NCBI GenBank assembly: GCA_944323685.1
Contig: CALUTJ010000007.1
Coordinates: forward strand, 42,681 to 106,680
DNA length: 64,000 nt
Source: Candidatus Gastranaerophilales bacterium
GTDB lineage: Bacteria > Cyanobacteriota > Vampirovibrionia > Gastranaerophilales > Gastranaerophilaceae
Reading direction: 5' to 3'
The notes under the pieces were generated by a model. That model saw only the letters and a program-made list of their open reading frames with translations. It was not told the DNA's origin and searched no databases. A program made the position numbers and the translations under genes. Below, in pieces: positions 9,540 through 18,919 of this stretch. Positions within the stretch are counted from its first letter, which is position 1. Every line of letters begins with the position of its first letter.

Positions 9540-10976
9540 ATGTTGAAATTATTTAATACTTATTCAAATACAATTGAAGAATTTGTTCCGATTAGCGGAA
9601 ATCACGTAAATATGTATGTATGCGGGCCTACCGTTTATGATCATCCTCATCTCGGACATGCGCGCTGCTATATTACGTGGGATGTTGTATACAGGTATTT
9701 AAAATTTTTAGGCTATGACGTAAAATACTGCCGCAATGTTACGGATGTTGACGATAAAATTCTCAACAAATCCGTTAAAGAAAATTGCACGCCTGATGAA
9801 ATTGCAAAAAAATATTATGATATTTTCTCCGAGTCAATGAAAAAGCTTAACAACCTTAAACCGGATGTAGAGCCTTTTGCAACAAAGACACTCGGGGATA
9901 TGATAAAAATGGTTAAAACTTTAATAGAAAAAGGTTATGCTTATGAGGCAGACGGTGATGTCTATTTCAGGGTGAAAAAATTCCCCAGATACGGATATTT
10001 AAGCAAACAGCCGATAGATGACCTTGAAGCCGGGGCGAGGGTTGAGACATCTTCCATTAAAGAAGACCCGCTTGACTTTGCGCTGTGGAAAAAAGACGAA
10101 AAATTCGGCTACAAAAGTCCGTGGGGTATAGGCCGCCCGGGGTGGCACATAGAATGTTCGGCAATGAGCAAAAAACATCTTGCTGATGAAATTGATATTC
10201 ACGCAGGCGGTGCTGATTTGATTTTTCCGCACCACGAAAACGAAATAGCACAATCCGAATGCGCAAACGGCTGCCGGTTTGTTAAATACTGGCTGCACAA
10301 CGGTTTTGTTACCATTAATAAAGAAAAAATGTCAAAATCTCTGGGGAACTTTATAACCATTGACGGTTTGCTTGAAAAATATGACGCAAACACAATCAGA
10401 TTCTTTATTTTGACAAATAATTACAGAATGCCTGTCGAATTTAATGACGAAGCGCTTGAAGCAGCAGCGGCAGGAGCAAAAAGACTCAAAAATGCGGCAA
10501 ATAACGTACTTGCGTGGGTTGGCAAAGACGCTTTGATTGAAAATATTGAAGGTGATGAAATCGAAGAGTTTAAAGAAGCAATGAACGATGATTTCAACAC
10601 CTCAAAAGCGCTGGCAGTCCTTTTTGAAATTGCTACAAAAGCGAACAAAGCCAAAGATGCAAACAACAAAGATGAGGCAGTTAAGTATATTTCAATGCTT
10701 ATCAGGCTTGCCCGCGTAATGGGGTTTGACTTGGAAAAAGTCGAACTTGATGAAAATCAGCTTAAAGAAAAACTCACTCAAATTATTGATGATTTTGATT
10801 TTATTACGGATAAAAATGCGGATGCCAAGGAGATTATGAATAAGATAATCGAAGTCAGAAACGAGGCCCGTGCTCAAAAAGACTGGGCTGTTGCTGATGC
10901 AATAAGAAATTCTCTGGATAAAATCAACATAGTGTTAAAAGATTCCAAAGAAGGAACGTTTTTTGAATTAAAATAG
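9540..10976 (+). CDS. cysS: Cysteinyl-tRNA synthetase
   Basis: A class I aminoacyl-tRNA synthetase that charges tRNA-Cys. The protein is 478 aa, near the usual 460-480. It has MYVCGPTVYDHPHLGHAR (the HIGH motif as HLGH, with the zinc-binding Cys just before it), a zinc/substrate region GWHIECSAMS, then HAGGADLIFPHHENE, and the KMSKS loop in KEKMSKSLGNF. The C-terminal helical and anticodon-binding domain is complete. It starts a plus-strand run with coaE and two membrane-protein genes. Confidence 0.97.
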   Translation: MLKLFNTYSNTIEEFVPISGNHVNMYVCGPTVYDHPHLGHARCYITWDVVYRYLKFLGYDVKYCRNVTDVDDKILNKSVKENCTPDEIAKKYYDIFSESMKKLNNLKPDVEPFATKTLGDMIKMVKTLIEKGYAYEADGDVYFRVKKFPRYGYLSKQPIDDLEAGARVETSSIKEDPLDFALWKKDEKFGYKSPWGIGRPGWHIECSAMSKKHLADEIDIHAGGADLIFPHHENEIAQSECANGCRFVKYWLHNGFVTINKEKMSKSLGNFITIDGLLEKYDANTIRFFILTNNYRMPVEFNDEALEAAAAGAKRLKNAANNVLAWVGKDALIENIEGDEIEEFKEAMNDDFNTSKALAVLFEIATKANKAKDANNKDEAVKYISMLIRLARVMGFDLEKVELDENQLKEKLTQIIDDFDFITDKNADAKEIMNKIIEVRNEARAQKDWAVADAIRNSLDKINIVLKDSKEGTFFELK

Positions 10977-11002
10977 TTAACTTACAGAAAGTTGGCAAAT
11001 GT

Positions 11003-11593
11003 ATGCTAAAATTAGGTCTCACAGGCAATATTGCCTCAGGTAAATCAATTGTTCAAAGTTATCTGGAAAAAAAGGGAATTCCGGTTATTGATGCGGACTG
11101 GATTTGTCACAGATTGATGGATAACGATGAGGAAGTTATCGAAAAGGTTAAAAATCTTTTTCCCGGACAGGATATTTTTCTTGAAGACGGAAGACTCGGC
11201 CGACATAAAATAGGGCTGATTGTTTTTGCTGACCCTGAAAAAATGGAAGCTTTAGAAGATATTTTGCATCCGCTTGTTGAAAAAAGAATACTTGAATTTT
11301 TTGACGAGCACGAAAACGATGAAATCGTTGTTGCATCTGTTCCTTTGCTTTTTGAAGAAAACATGCAAAATCTTTTTGACAGAACAATCCTTGTTTGTGC
11401 GGATAAAAAGATTCGTCTTCAACGTTTAATGACCCGCAGAGGATACCCGTTGGAACACGCGCTTGAGCGTATAAATGCACAGGTTTCGCAGGAAGAAAAA
11501 AGAAATCTTGCCGATTTTATAATTGAAAATAATAACAATCTTATAGAGCTTGAAACTCAGATTGAAAAAACTCTTGAAAGGTTATGGTTATGA
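11003..11593 (+). CDS. coaE: Dephospho-CoA kinase
   Basis: Catalyses the last step of coenzyme A synthesis, phosphorylation of the ribose 3-prime hydroxyl of dephospho-CoA. The protein is 196 aa, typical for CoaE. The P-loop is GLTGNIASGKS (residues about 5-15), followed by VIDADWICHRL, a lid region around HPLVEKRI, and VVASVPLLFEE. The base-binding region is LQRLMTRRGYPLEHALERI. It lies 26 bases after cysS, and its stop overlaps the start of the next gene, so the two are probably translationally coupled. Confidence 0.95.
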   Translation: MLKLGLTGNIASGKSIVQSYLEKKGIPVIDADWICHRLMDNDEEVIEKVKNLFPGQDIFLEDGRLGRHKIGLIVFADPEKMEALEDILHPLVEKRILEFFDEHENDEIVVASVPLLFEENMQNLFDRTILVCADKKIRLQRLMTRRGYPLEHALERINAQVSQEEKRNLADFIIENNNNLIELETQIEKTLERLWL

Positions 11594-12042
11594 TATTTAA
11601 ACTCCATAGAATTCCTGATAGGTTTATTTTTCGTGTAATTTTTTTGCTGATTATTTTGTGGAATTTAAAATATCTGTTTTTAATTGTTCAGGTGCCGTTT
11701 ACAATGCTTTTTGTTGATTATTTCGGTAAAAACAGTTTTTATTCACAGGTAAATGACATTAAAAACTCTGTTAAAAATATTAAGGATTTTCAAGATGAGG
11801 GCAAAATCGGCTTTGTGTCAGACACTGCACAAAATAGTGTTTTTGATAAGGAAGGTTCGATAAAAAATTTCTATATTGCTCAATATGCAATAGTTCCTTC
11901 TGTTTTGAAAAATGATAAGCTTGAAAATTATGTCATAGGCGCTTATGAAAATTCACATCAAAAGGTGACAGTGCCTGACGGTTTCAAAATTTACAAAAAA
12001 ATTAACGATAAAACATATATATTTAAAAGGATAGACAAATAA
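11584..12042 (+). CDS. Small membrane-anchored protein of unknown function
   Basis: A 152-aa protein, unrecognised as a family. A basic N-terminus is followed by one strong membrane helix (FIFRVIFLLIILWNLKYLFL, residues about 14-33); the remaining roughly 110 residues should be extracytoplasmic. The ATG at 11584 overlaps the end of coaE; a second in-frame ATG is at 11590. Its stop overlaps the start of the next gene (TAATG). It may work with the polytopic glycosyltransferase-like protein downstream, since the genes are coupled. This is inference from context only. Confidence 0.6.
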   Translation: MVMIFKLHRIPDRFIFRVIFLLIILWNLKYLFLIVQVPFTMLFVDYFGKNSFYSQVNDIKNSVKNIKDFQDEGKIGFVSDTAQNSVFDKEGSIKNFYIAQYAIVPSVLKNDKLENYVIGAYENSHQKVTVPDGFKIYKKINDKTYIFKRIDK

Positions 12043-13379
12043 TGACAGGCTCGTTGTTAGGTTTTATACTCGGATTACTGGTTACGCTGTTTAGCGGTTA
12101 TTTTGCAGTATCAATAATAGAAAGAGAGATGGAATTAAGGTTTCGTCTATTGTTTGCCATACCTCTCGGATTTGGCATAAATTCTATTCTTTATTTTCTG
12201 TTTTTGTGTTTGCATATAAACAGCTTTGATTGTTTTAAATGGTTTGAACTTGTACTTACGCTCGTTCTTGCTCTGATTTATTATAATGAAGAAAAACCTG
12301 ATTTGAGCAAACACAAATTAAAAAAACTGTCTAACTGGTTTTATCTTTTGAATTTGTATGCAGTTTTGATTTACTTAAAATATTTTATAAACAACCCTAT
12401 GGGCAGCTGGGACGGTTTTAGGATATGGAATATAAAAGCAGAGTTTTTGTTTTTGAATAATCCTCTGTGGCAAAATGTGTTTTCACTGCCGCATTTTATG
12501 TCCCATAATGACTACCCGATGATGATACCGGCAGCAACGGCAAGACTTTGGAACTATACAGGAGCCGAAAACTATATAGTTAATGCGACTATCGGGCTGT
12601 TTTTTACTTTCGGACTTGTTTACCTTTTGTATCAGGCAATTACTTATTTTAAAAGCGAAAAAGCGGCAATTGCTGTAACCTCGGTTTTTATGATACTTGA
12701 TATATTTCTTGTAAACGGTGCTGCACAGTGTGCGGATATTCCTTTAGCTTATATGTATTTATGCACAATTGTCAGTCTGTTTTTGTATTTCAGGAAAGAA
12801 AAATTTTCTTATATTGTGCTTTCAATTTTGTTTGCGGCTTTGAGTGCGTGGACAAAGAATGAGGGTATGCTCTTTTTTGCTGTTTATCTTGTATGTATAG
12901 CGGGGTATTTTTTAAGCATAAAAAATATCAAAAAGCTCGGGTTGTTTGCACTGACTGCGCTTATCCCTTTAGTTTTACTTGTTTTGTATAAAAACACAGC
13001 ACATGCAGCCAATGACCTTATTGCCGGATTTGCCGCATTAAAGACTTATAATTTTGCGCTGGATTTGAGCAGATACGAAATTATTTTAAAAACTTTTGTC
13101 AAAATGTTTTTCTTAAAATTCCCGCTGCTTATAGTTCTTTTATTGTTATGTATTAAAGGTTTTAAAGTAAAAGAAATAAACAAAATTCCGTTTAAAATTT
13201 CTGTGATTATTTTTGTATTAATGACAACCGGATATTTTTGCGTTTATCTGTTTTCACCGCACGACATAACATGGCTTGTACAAAATTCTATGGACAGATT
13301 GATTTTACAGCTGTTACCGTTATTCATGTTCCTGTTTGCGGTTAATTTAAGAATAGGCAAGCCGGACAGCGTAAATTAA
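12042..13379 (+). CDS. Polytopic membrane protein, probable GT-C type glycosyltransferase
   Basis: A 445-aa integral membrane protein with about ten hydrophobic helices. After the first helices a loop has MGSWDGFRIWNIKAEF and then HNDYPMMIPA, which resembles the first extracytoplasmic loop of GT-C (PMT/ArnT/RgtA-like) enzymes, where an acidic residue binds the metal or lipid-phosphate sugar donor. Members transfer sugars from polyprenyl-phosphate donors on the outer face of the inner membrane. Donor and acceptor cannot be told from sequence. It is coupled to the preceding gene by TAATG. The gene stops one base before the first 180-bp repeat. Confidence 0.6.
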   Translation: MTGSLLGFILGLLVTLFSGYFAVSIIEREMELRFRLLFAIPLGFGINSILYFLFLCLHINSFDCFKWFELVLTLVLALIYYNEEKPDLSKHKLKKLSNWFYLLNLYAVLIYLKYFINNPMGSWDGFRIWNIKAEFLFLNNPLWQNVFSLPHFMSHNDYPMMIPAATARLWNYTGAENYIVNATIGLFFTFGLVYLLYQAITYFKSEKAAIAVTSVFMILDIFLVNGAAQCADIPLAYMYLCTIVSLFLYFRKEKFSYIVLSILFAALSAWTKNEGMLFFAVYLVCIAGYFLSIKNIKKLGLFALTALIPLVLLVLYKNTAHAANDLIAGFAALKTYNFALDLSRYEIILKTFVKMFFLKFPLLIVLLLLCIKGFKVKEINKIPFKISVIIFVLMTTGYFCVYLFSPHDITWLVQNSMDRLILQLLPLFMFLFAVNLRIGKPDSVN

Positions 13380-13380
13380 T

Positions 13381-13560
13381 TTGTCCGAGAAAAATTCGTG
13401 ATAAGGAGCAAAGTGATGTGAACGAATTTTTGGAGTGTCACATTGTTCACATAGTGAAGCCATTTTTCAGGCTTCACCACAGTTCAGCCGAAAAAGAAGG
13501 CAAAGGTGAGCAGTGACGGCTCGAAGGCTTGAGGCGGCAACTGCGACACTAGATTAGATA
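13381..13560 (+). repeat. 180-bp dispersed repeat, copy A
   Basis: This sequence returns in inverted orientation at 20978-21157 with 174 of 180 positions identical by my alignment. It contains potential hairpins: GTGAAGCC and GGCTTCAC around 8 bases, and AAAAATTCG paired with CGAATTTTT. The ends are not terminal inverted repeats of each other. It fills the space between the convergent GT-C-like and MacB-like genes, where it could serve as a 3-prime structure. No ORF in it is convincing. Confidence 0.9.
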
Positions 13561-13573
13561 ATATTGTGGTAAA

Positions 13574-14803
13574 TTATTCGTACCTTAAAGCTTCAATCGG
13601 ATTAAGCAGAGATGCTTTGTACGCAGGATAATATCCGAATAAAATCCCGACAATACCGGCAAAGCCGAAGGATATTAACACAGGTACAGGTGAGATTATA
13701 ACAGTCATTTCAGAGAACATACCGACAATTTTGCTGCCGAGTATACCGACAATTACACCGATAAACCCGCCTGCAAGTGAAAGCAGTAAAGCTTCAAACA
13801 AAAATTGAATCCGTATATCCATTGCCGTAGCTCCTATTGCCATACGTATGCCTATTTCTTTAGTGCGTTCCGTTACGGAAACCAGCATGATATTCATAAT
13901 CCCGATACCTCCGACAAGCAGTGATACAGAGGCAATAGAACCTAATAAAATCGCCATTGTGTTTGAGGCCTGTTTTGCTGTTTCAAGCATCTGGGTAAAG
14001 TTTCTTATAGTAAAATCATCTTCCTTTGTTTTTCCAAGGTTGTGGCGTTCGCGTAAAAGCTCAGTTATTTCTTCCTGAGCTGATTCCAGACTTTCTTCAT
14101 CTCTTGCCTGAACGCTTATATGTTTAACCATACCGGGAAAATCCGTACCGAAAAGTTTTTTCTGTGCCGTTGTTATGGGGATTAAAACGGTATCATCCTG
14201 ATCCTGCCCCATTCCGTTTTGGCCTTTTTCTTTTAATATACCGATAATTTTAAACGGCATACCTCCGATACGTACTGTTTTATTAAGCGGGTTCATATCG
14301 CCGAAAAGGTTTTCGGCAACCGTTGTGCCGAGTATGGCAACTTTTGTTGTGTTTTTTAAGTCATCTTCGCTAATCCCTCTGCCGGATTCGATTTCCCACA
14401 TTCTTATCGGCATAAAACCGGGAGTGATACCGTTTACGGTAGTTGACCAGTTCTGGTTTGAGTACACAAGCTGTTGTACCTGACCTACTGTAGGGGCAAC
14501 CTCCAGTACAGACGGACAATGTTTGAGCATTGCTTCGGAATCTTTTATTGTAAGAGTTGGCTGTGTTCCGCTGCCCATCCTGACCCCGCTTGAGGTTGTA
14601 GAGCCTGACATTACCATAAGCAGGTTAGACCCCATTGAGGCGATGTCTTTGTTAATACGCTGTTTGGCGCCTTCTCCTATTGAAAGCATTATGATTACGG
14701 CGCTTACACCAATGATTATACCGAGGCTTGTCAGTATCGAGCGCATTTTGTTAACTTTAAGAGAACGAAGCGAAATTTTTAAAGTTGATTCAAAATCAAT
14801 CAT
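13574..14803 (-). CDS. MacB-type ABC transporter permease
   Basis: A 409-aa permease of the FtsX/MacB (ABC type VII) kind. It has an N-terminal membrane helix (RSILTSLGIIIGVSAVIIML), a large periplasmic core of about 220 residues (MacB_PCD), then three C-terminal helices (GSIASVSLLVGGIGIMNIML; FLFEALLLSLAGGFIGVIVG; the helix before YYPAYKASLLNPIEALRYE). The closing PIEALRYE is the usual FtsX-family ending. The ATPase is encoded separately by the preceding gene, overlapping by four bases. With MacA- and TolC-like proteins it would form a mechanotransmitter-type exporter across both membranes. The substrate is unknown. Confidence 0.92.
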   Translation of the reverse strand: MIDFESTLKISLRSLKVNKMRSILTSLGIIIGVSAVIIMLSIGEGAKQRINKDIASMGSNLLMVMSGSTTSSGVRMGSGTQPTLTIKDSEAMLKHCPSVLEVAPTVGQVQQLVYSNQNWSTTVNGITPGFMPIRMWEIESGRGISEDDLKNTTKVAILGTTVAENLFGDMNPLNKTVRIGGMPFKIIGILKEKGQNGMGQDQDDTVLIPITTAQKKLFGTDFPGMVKHISVQARDEESLESAQEEITELLRERHNLGKTKEDDFTIRNFTQMLETAKQASNTMAILLGSIASVSLLVGGIGIMNIMLVSVTERTKEIGIRMAIGATAMDIRIQFLFEALLLSLAGGFIGVIVGILGSKIVGMFSEMTVIISPVPVLISFGFAGIVGILFGYYPAYKASLLNPIEALRYE

Positions 14804-15507
14804 TCTCCCCTTACCTCCGTTCTGTTGTTGTTAATTTCATCGCTGATTATGTTGCCGTCTTTAAAACGAACAATCCTTTTACAATATAGTGCGATATCAG
14901 GTTCGTGCGTAACGAGGATTATTGTTTTGCCTGAATTATTTAACTTAACAAAAAATTCCATAACTTCGATAGAGGTTTTTGTATCAAGGTTCCCCGTCGG
15001 CTCGTCCGCAAGAATAATTGGGGCATCATTCACAATTGCACGTGCAATGGCTACCCTTTGCTGCTGACCGCCTGACATCTGGTTTGGCAGGTGGTTTTCT
15101 CTGTATTCAAGCCCGACTATTTTCAACGCGTCTTTTGCTCTTTTTACCCTTTCTTCGGGAGGAACACCTTTGTAAATCATCGGCATTTCAACATTTTCTA
15201 TTGCCGAAGTACGCGGTATAAGGTTAAACCCCTGAAAAACAAATCCGAGTTTTCTGTTTCTGATTGTGGAAAGTTCGTTCATTGACATTTTGCTGACATC
15301 AATTCCGTCAAGAAAATAACTGCCTGAGGTCGGTTTATCAAGGCAGCCGAGTATATTCATACAGGTTGATTTGCCTGAGCCGGATGCTCCCATAATCGCA
15401 ACAAATTCACCGGTATCAACGCTCAAAGACACATCATTAAGCGCGTTGAACGAGGTATCTCCAGTTTCATAAGTTTTTATAAGATGTTGTATTTCTATAA
15501 GTTTCAT
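14800..15507 (-). CDS. MacB/LolD-type ABC transporter ATPase
   Basis: A 235-aa ATPase subunit. Walker A is GASGSGKST (about residues 39-47), the Q-loop is in FVFQGFNLI, the signature is MSGGQQQRVAIARA, Walker B is IILADEPTGNLD, and the switch His is in ILVTHEPD. This is the MacB/LolD/FtsE subgroup, which powers FtsX-like permeases. The stop overlaps the permease start by four bases, and a six-base gap separates it from the adaptor gene. Confidence 0.95.
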   Translation of the reverse strand: MKLIEIQHLIKTYETGDTSFNALNDVSLSVDTGEFVAIMGASGSGKSTCMNILGCLDKPTSGSYFLDGIDVSKMSMNELSTIRNRKLGFVFQGFNLIPRTSAIENVEMPMIYKGVPPEERVKRAKDALKIVGLEYRENHLPNQMSGGQQQRVAIARAIVNDAPIILADEPTGNLDTKTSIEVMEFFVKLNNSGKTIILVTHEPDIALYCKRIVRFKDGNIISDEINNNRTEVRGE

Positions 15508-15513
15508 TGCCGT

Positions 15514-16680
15514 TTAAAACAACCTCATCGGACGTTTTGACGTTTTAGCGGTTTTGTCATTGTCCGTTCTTTTTCTCAAAATTACTCTGTCTTTTTCTTT
15601 AAGCTGGTCAGAGATAATCTCAGTTCTGTCAGAATCTTTTGCACCTGTTTTTATTGTAATACGCTGAGGTTTGTTATCTTTTATTATCCACAGTCCTTGA
15701 TCTTTGTATTTTTTACCGCCCGTGAGCTCTTTATCAGTAAATTTTAAAGCATCAGTCGGTACAGAGATAACATTTTCACGTTTGTTTGTGATAATTGAAA
15801 CATTTGCAGTCATACCCGGAATCATTTTTTGTTCTTTGTTGTCGACATCAACAATTACTGTATAAGTAACAACGTTAGAAACTGTTGTCGGGGCAATACG
15901 CACCTCTGTAACTTTGCCGTGGAATACTTCATCGGCATAGCCGTCAAGGGTGTATTCAACCTCTTGATCCTTTTTGATTTTGCCTATATCGGCTTCCGAT
16001 ACATTAACCTCTATTTGCATATTGGTTAAATCCTGTGCAACCTGAAATAATGTTGGGGTTTGGAAACTTGCCGCAACGGTCTGACCAACGTCAACGGCTC
16101 TTGATACAACAATGCCGTCAACTGGTGAAACAATTTTTGTATATCTTAAATTTGTCAGGTTATTTTGTAAAGTTGCTTCAGCCTGAGCAATTGTACCCTC
16201 TGCTGCCGCAATTTGTGCAAGGTCTGATTTATAAGTGGCTTCCGCAAGGTCAAGGTCGCTTTTTGCTACATAGTTTTTTGTATAAAGTTTTTTATATCTT
16301 TCGTAATTCTTTTTGTCATATACAAGCATAGCTTCTATTTTAGCTTTGTTTGAACGTGCTGCAACAAGGTCGCCGCGGGCTTTTTCTACCTGTGCTTGAA
16401 ACAGAGATGGGTCAATTTGTGCAAGAAGCTGACCTTTTGTTACTTTAGAGTTATAGTCCACATAAATTTCCTTAATCATACCGGAAACCTGTGAACCAAT
16501 ATCTACGGTATTAACCGGATTAACCGTGCCTGAGGCCTCAACGGCTTCAATGATTGTCCGCTTTTTGGCACGTACGGTTACATAGTCAGACATCGGATTC
16601 TTTTTAAACCACACGGCAAATCCGCTGACAAAAAATACCGCTAACAATATGGAACTTATTATAATTATTTGTTTTTTCAT
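15514..16680 (-). CDS. MacA-like periplasmic adaptor (membrane fusion protein)
   Basis: A 388-aa HlyD/MacA family adaptor linking the inner-membrane transporter to TolC. It has one N-terminal membrane anchor (IIIISSILLAVFFVSGFAVW) and a lipoyl half-motif (GTVNPVNTVDIGSQVSGMI). A helical hairpin at about residues 95-165 has a coiled-coil look (VEKARGDLVAARSNKAKIEA). The second lipoyl half is IVSPVDGIVVSRAVDVGQTV, followed by beta-barrel and membrane-proximal domains. It ends basic. Its start overlaps the stop of the tolC-like gene by four bases. Confidence 0.93.
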   Translation of the reverse strand: MKKQIIIISSILLAVFFVSGFAVWFKKNPMSDYVTVRAKKRTIIEAVEASGTVNPVNTVDIGSQVSGMIKEIYVDYNSKVTKGQLLAQIDPSLFQAQVEKARGDLVAARSNKAKIEAMLVYDKKNYERYKKLYTKNYVAKSDLDLAEATYKSDLAQIAAAEGTIAQAEATLQNNLTNLRYTKIVSPVDGIVVSRAVDVGQTVAASFQTPTLFQVAQDLTNMQIEVNVSEADIGKIKKDQEVEYTLDGYADEVFHGKVTEVRIAPTTVSNVVTYTVIVDVDNKEQKMIPGMTANVSIITNKRENVISVPTDALKFTDKELTGGKKYKDQGLWIIKDNKPQRITIKTGAKDSDRTEIISDQLKEKDRVILRKRTDNDKTAKTSKRPMRLF

Positions 16681-18203
16681 CTTACCCCCATTGATTTTTG
16701 GAACTGTTCTTTTGCGACGTTATAATCAAACACCGCCTGAACAAAAGCCAGCTGGGCATTGTTGTAGTTTGTCTGTGCCTGCTGTAATTCAATAAAGTCA
16801 CCCAGACCAACTGTATATCTGCCGTCTGCAAGCTCAAAGTTTTCTAATGTTTGTTGTACTTTTTGTGCCATCAACGGAATCTTTTTCTGTAGTACAACCA
16901 TATTTACATAATTGTTTTTAACTTCAAAGTGAATATTTTTTTTAGAAAGATCAATGTTTTCTTCAGCCATTTCAAGATAAGATTTTCCCTGAGCAATGCT
17001 GTATTTCATATCCATGAAATTAAGTGTCGGGAAATTGAGCGTTACGCCTACATTAAAGCCAGTATTAGATACATCGCTGTTTTTTCTGTAGTTATAACCT
17101 GCATTGGCGCCTAAAACAGGCAGATAAGAACGTTTTATTGCTTTTAAAGATTCTTTTTGCGCTCTTTCTACCATAAGCAGGGATTTTAAATCCGGTCTGT
17201 TTTCGTAAGCCTTTTGTATTGCTTCGTCAACAGGCATTATTAAAGGCTGAAATTTATAATTTTGCAAAATATCCTGCTTTTCAATACCAGAGGTCAAAAT
17301 TGCTGTTTGTTCGTATTCTTTGCTGCCGCTTTTTTTAACGGTACTGACATTAACTTCTTGCTTTTGAGCAGGTTTGCTCCTTTGAAAATTAAAACTTTCT
17401 GTGTTTTTTAAAGTGTAATCAGGTGCATCCGGATAATACATTGCATTGTTGAGGTTAACAAGTGCGTTTTGATACTGCCCCTGAGCGTCAATAAGGGAAA
17501 TTTTTGCATCAGTCAGGTATACCTGAGCGTTTACAACATCTATTTTAGATTTTAACCCTTCTTTAAACAGAGCGTTTGTTCTGTCATAATTAAGTTTATT
17601 AATCCTTACGGAACGCTCAAAAACATCCTGATTAGCCAGAGCCGCGAGGGCCTCAAAATACGCCATCTTGACTCTGTATACCGTGTTTAAAATAGTATTT
17701 TCAAGATCATAGCCGACAGATTCTCTGTTGTATTTTTGCATATTTATACGTGCAATGGTGGAGCCGAAATCCCAGATAAGCTGGTTAACACCGAGGTTAA
17801 GTTGATAATAGTTGTTATCAGAGGAGGTACTGCCGCCTTGATTGTAGAATCCTCCGCCTCGTCCGCTGTTTTTATTGTGCTGGGAGGTAAAACCGTTACC
17901 GATTGTAAGGTTTGGAAAATAATCGGATTTTGCAAGTCCTACTTGAGAATTAGCAATGTCTTTCTGGGTTTTTGCAAGTTTTATATTCGGGTCATTGGCC
18001 AGTGCAATGTTTATGCAATCTTCAAGTGAATATTCAACCTGTTTGTTTACTTCCGCAGTCATTTGTACTGCGGGTTTGTTATTGTTGTTTTTAGGTTTAT
18101 TCTTTTTAAAAGGAATCGAAAACGCATATGCACCGGAAAACAGCTGACAGCTCATAAACGCCATCAAAAGTATTGCGCTTATACTTTTTTTACGGAGAAA
18201 CAT
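16677..18203 (-). CDS. TolC-family outer membrane efflux protein
   Basis: A 508-aa outer membrane channel. From the ATG at 18203 there is a typical signal peptide (MFLRKKSISAILLMAFMSCQ ending at GAYA). Two outer-membrane-efflux repeats follow, each with long helical segments (YSLEDCINIALANDPNIKLA and VDEAIQKAYENRPDLKSLLM). Between them is a Lys/Gln/Ser-rich spacer of roughly 50 residues that is not usual in TolC. In-frame starts at 18269 and 18284 would lengthen the n-region; 18269 has the better ribosome site (AGGATG), so the start is uncertain. First gene of the four-gene exporter operon. Confidence 0.92.
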   Translation of the reverse strand: MFLRKKSISAILLMAFMSCQLFSGAYAFSIPFKKNKPKNNNNKPAVQMTAEVNKQVEYSLEDCINIALANDPNIKLAKTQKDIANSQVGLAKSDYFPNLTIGNGFTSQHNKNSGRGGGFYNQGGSTSSDNNYYQLNLGVNQLIWDFGSTIARINMQKYNRESVGYDLENTILNTVYRVKMAYFEALAALANQDVFERSVRINKLNYDRTNALFKEGLKSKIDVVNAQVYLTDAKISLIDAQGQYQNALVNLNNAMYYPDAPDYTLKNTESFNFQRSKPAQKQEVNVSTVKKSGSKEYEQTAILTSGIEKQDILQNYKFQPLIMPVDEAIQKAYENRPDLKSLLMVERAQKESLKAIKRSYLPVLGANAGYNYRKNSDVSNTGFNVGVTLNFPTLNFMDMKYSIAQGKSYLEMAEENIDLSKKNIHFEVKNNYVNMVVLQKKIPLMAQKVQQTLENFELADGRYTVGLGDFIELQQAQTNYNNAQLAFVQAVFDYNVAKEQFQKSMGVR

Positions 18204-18376
18204 TTTATTATTCAACTCTGATTTTAACCTTGTAACAAATTTTGTTATTAGTATTCTATATAAATTCATTGATATATAAATCATCCTATTATCTTAGATT
18301 TTAATCAAGCAGCCCTTTCGAGTTATTTTGCATCAGCCGGACGGGTTAATATATCTTATGTATTAATAAACGATTT

Positions 18377-18386
18377 ATGTTATAAT
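18377..18386 (+). promoter_or_regulatory. Extended -10 promoter for the Skp-like gene
   Basis: TATGTTATAAT-type element: TATAAT at 18381-18386 with TGT directly before it. No good -35 is visible. The same TATGnTATAAT pattern occurs before several other plus-strand genes here. It lies about 48 bases before the ATG at 18434. Confidence 0.55.
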
Positions 18387-18433
18387 TTGTTCAAATTTAA
18401 CGGATAGAATTTTTAATGACACGGAGAAGGAAT

Positions 18434-18916
18434 ATGAAAATTATTGAAAAAATCACATTATTGTCTGCTGCTGCAATTTTAACGCTTTTGTTTGTTCCGG
18501 AACTTTCAATTGCTCAAGAAACTACTGCCTCTGTTGCCCAAACAAAAAATTATGCTGTTGTTGATGTGAAAAAGGTTGTTAATGCATCCAAAAGTGTTAA
18601 AGCCTTAAAAGCGGAAAGAAAAAAACAAAACGAAGCCATAGCACAGTTTATAAAAGACGGCAATGCTCAATTGAATGCCGAAAAAGACCAGAAGAAAAAA
18701 GATGCATTAAAAAAGAGTTTGAATAACGATTTAAAATATATGACCCAAACTTATGACAAAAAGTATAAAGAAAACCTTGTGAAAGTAAACAGAGAAATTT
18801 TGACGGAGATTGCACAAATCGGTAAAACAAAACAGTATGATCTTATTCTGACAACGGATGCCGTTTTGTACGGCGGTGAAAACATTACGAAGGAAGTTAT
18901 AAAAGAGGTTAAATAA
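18434..18916 (+). CDS. Skp/OmpH-like periplasmic chaperone (copy 1)
   Basis: A 160-aa exported protein of the OmpH/Skp family, which holds unfolded outer membrane proteins in the periplasm. A signal peptide (MKIIEKITLLSAAAILTLLF, to about residue 26) is followed by the family start NYAVVDVKKVVNASKSVKAL. A long charged coiled coil comes next, then the strand YDLILTTDAVLYGGENITKE. The ATG at 18434 is chosen because AGAAGGA precedes it; a longer frame begins six codons earlier. A paralogue is at 54527. The flippase gene follows three bases after its stop. Confidence 0.85.
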   Translation: MKIIEKITLLSAAAILTLLFVPELSIAQETTASVAQTKNYAVVDVKKVVNASKSVKALKAERKKQNEAIAQFIKDGNAQLNAEKDQKKKDALKKSLNNDLKYMTQTYDKKYKENLVKVNREILTEIAQIGKTKQYDLILTTDAVLYGGENITKEVIKEVK

Positions 18917-18919
18917 TAT